Shown here: positions 13,808-13,844 of the stretch, piece by piece
How positions within the stretch are numbered: the first letter of the stretch is position 1
How the letters are laid out: every line of letters begins with the position of its first letter
Source of the DNA: CAZIHO01 sp964538875
GTDB taxonomy: Bacteria; Pseudomonadota; Gammaproteobacteria; Chromatiales; Chromatiaceae
Length of the DNA stretch: 13,844 bases
Direction of reading: 5' to 3'
Assembly (NCBI GenBank): GCA_964538875.1
Contig: CAZIHO010000095.1
Coordinates: forward strand, 1-13,844
Position numbers and translations under genes: made by a program
Notes under the pieces: generated by a model
The model's database searches: none
Told to the model about the DNA's origin: nothing
What the model saw: the letters and a program-made list of their open reading frames with translations, nothing else

Positions 13808-13844
13808 CGTAGGGTGCACCGCACACCCAACCAGGCATCCCTGG
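13808..13844. repeat. Adjacent short palindromes at the right edge (possible dispersed repeat fragment)
   Basis: GTAGGGTGC (13809-13817) and GCACACCC (13821-13828) form a slightly bulged hairpin. It resembles the GTAGGGTGC...GCACCC palindromic elements dispersed in many bacterial genomes. Right after it, CCAGG (13831-13835) and CCTGG (13840-13844) form a second hairpin with a 4-nt loop that ends exactly at the window edge, so the full element may be longer. Only one copy is present in the window, so its repeat nature is inferred. Confidence 0.3.

Noticed and set aside
12905..13819. Long minus-strand open frame extending tupC upstream by about 305 codons
   Set aside because: It is out of frame with tupB, which occupies the same strand and has clear permease features. 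The extension is Arg/Pro/Gly-rich without family similarity. It reflects high GC content.
13603..13844. Molybdenum-cofactor riboswitch or ModE operator upstream of tupB
   Set aside because: I looked for conserved riboswitch helices and a ModE-type palindrome and found none. The -10 box next to the ATG would leave no leader for a riboswitch.

Overview
This window comes from a GC-rich bacterial chromosome. The gene content points to a gammaproteobacterium, possibly a Methylococcaceae-type methanotroph or a Chromatiales-like sulfur oxidiser: a bacteriohemerythrin-diguanylate cyclase, a flavocytochrome-c-like diheme cytochrome, a tungstate transporter and a FliK-like protein. That placement rests on recalled family resemblance, not on a search. 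There is no phage, IS, CRISPR, tRNA or rRNA signal. Nearly all of the sequence is compact housekeeping and accessory coding DNA.

Left third (1-3622): the N-terminal part of a FliK-like hook-length-control protein (minus strand) runs off the left edge. It diverges from a gene for a membrane-anchored GYF_2-like/pentapeptide-repeat protein. Next is a hemerythrin-GGDEF fusion, a likely O2/redox-responsive c-di-GMP synthase. Its 3' end overlaps, tail to tail, a class I SAM methyltransferase gene.

Middle (3697-7209): the complete AmmeMemoRadiSam set is present, split between strands. amrB and amrA (Memo-like and AMMECR1-like proteins) overlap on the minus strand. amrS (radical SAM enzyme) is divergent on the plus strand and shares the 116-bp region 5206-5321 with them. 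The function of this three-protein system is, to my knowledge, not established, so it is the best candidate here for an undescribed system. amrS ends 4 bp from a convergent gene for an FccA-like diheme cytochrome c that has no flavoprotein partner in the window.

Right half (7210-13844): glgP (alpha-glucan phosphorylase) is followed by a small, unrecognised polytopic membrane protein. A minus-strand operon tupB-tupC-tupA-moeA then couples tungstate (possibly also molybdate) uptake to insertion of the metal into molybdopterin. A near-perfect -10 box sits directly before the tupB ATG, which suggests a leaderless or nearly leaderless mRNA. The last 240 bp hold no convincing gene, only short palindromes at the window edge.

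The layout shows three tightly packed convergent junctions (a 72-bp overlap, a 4-bp gap and a 9-bp gap) with no room for ordinary terminators.
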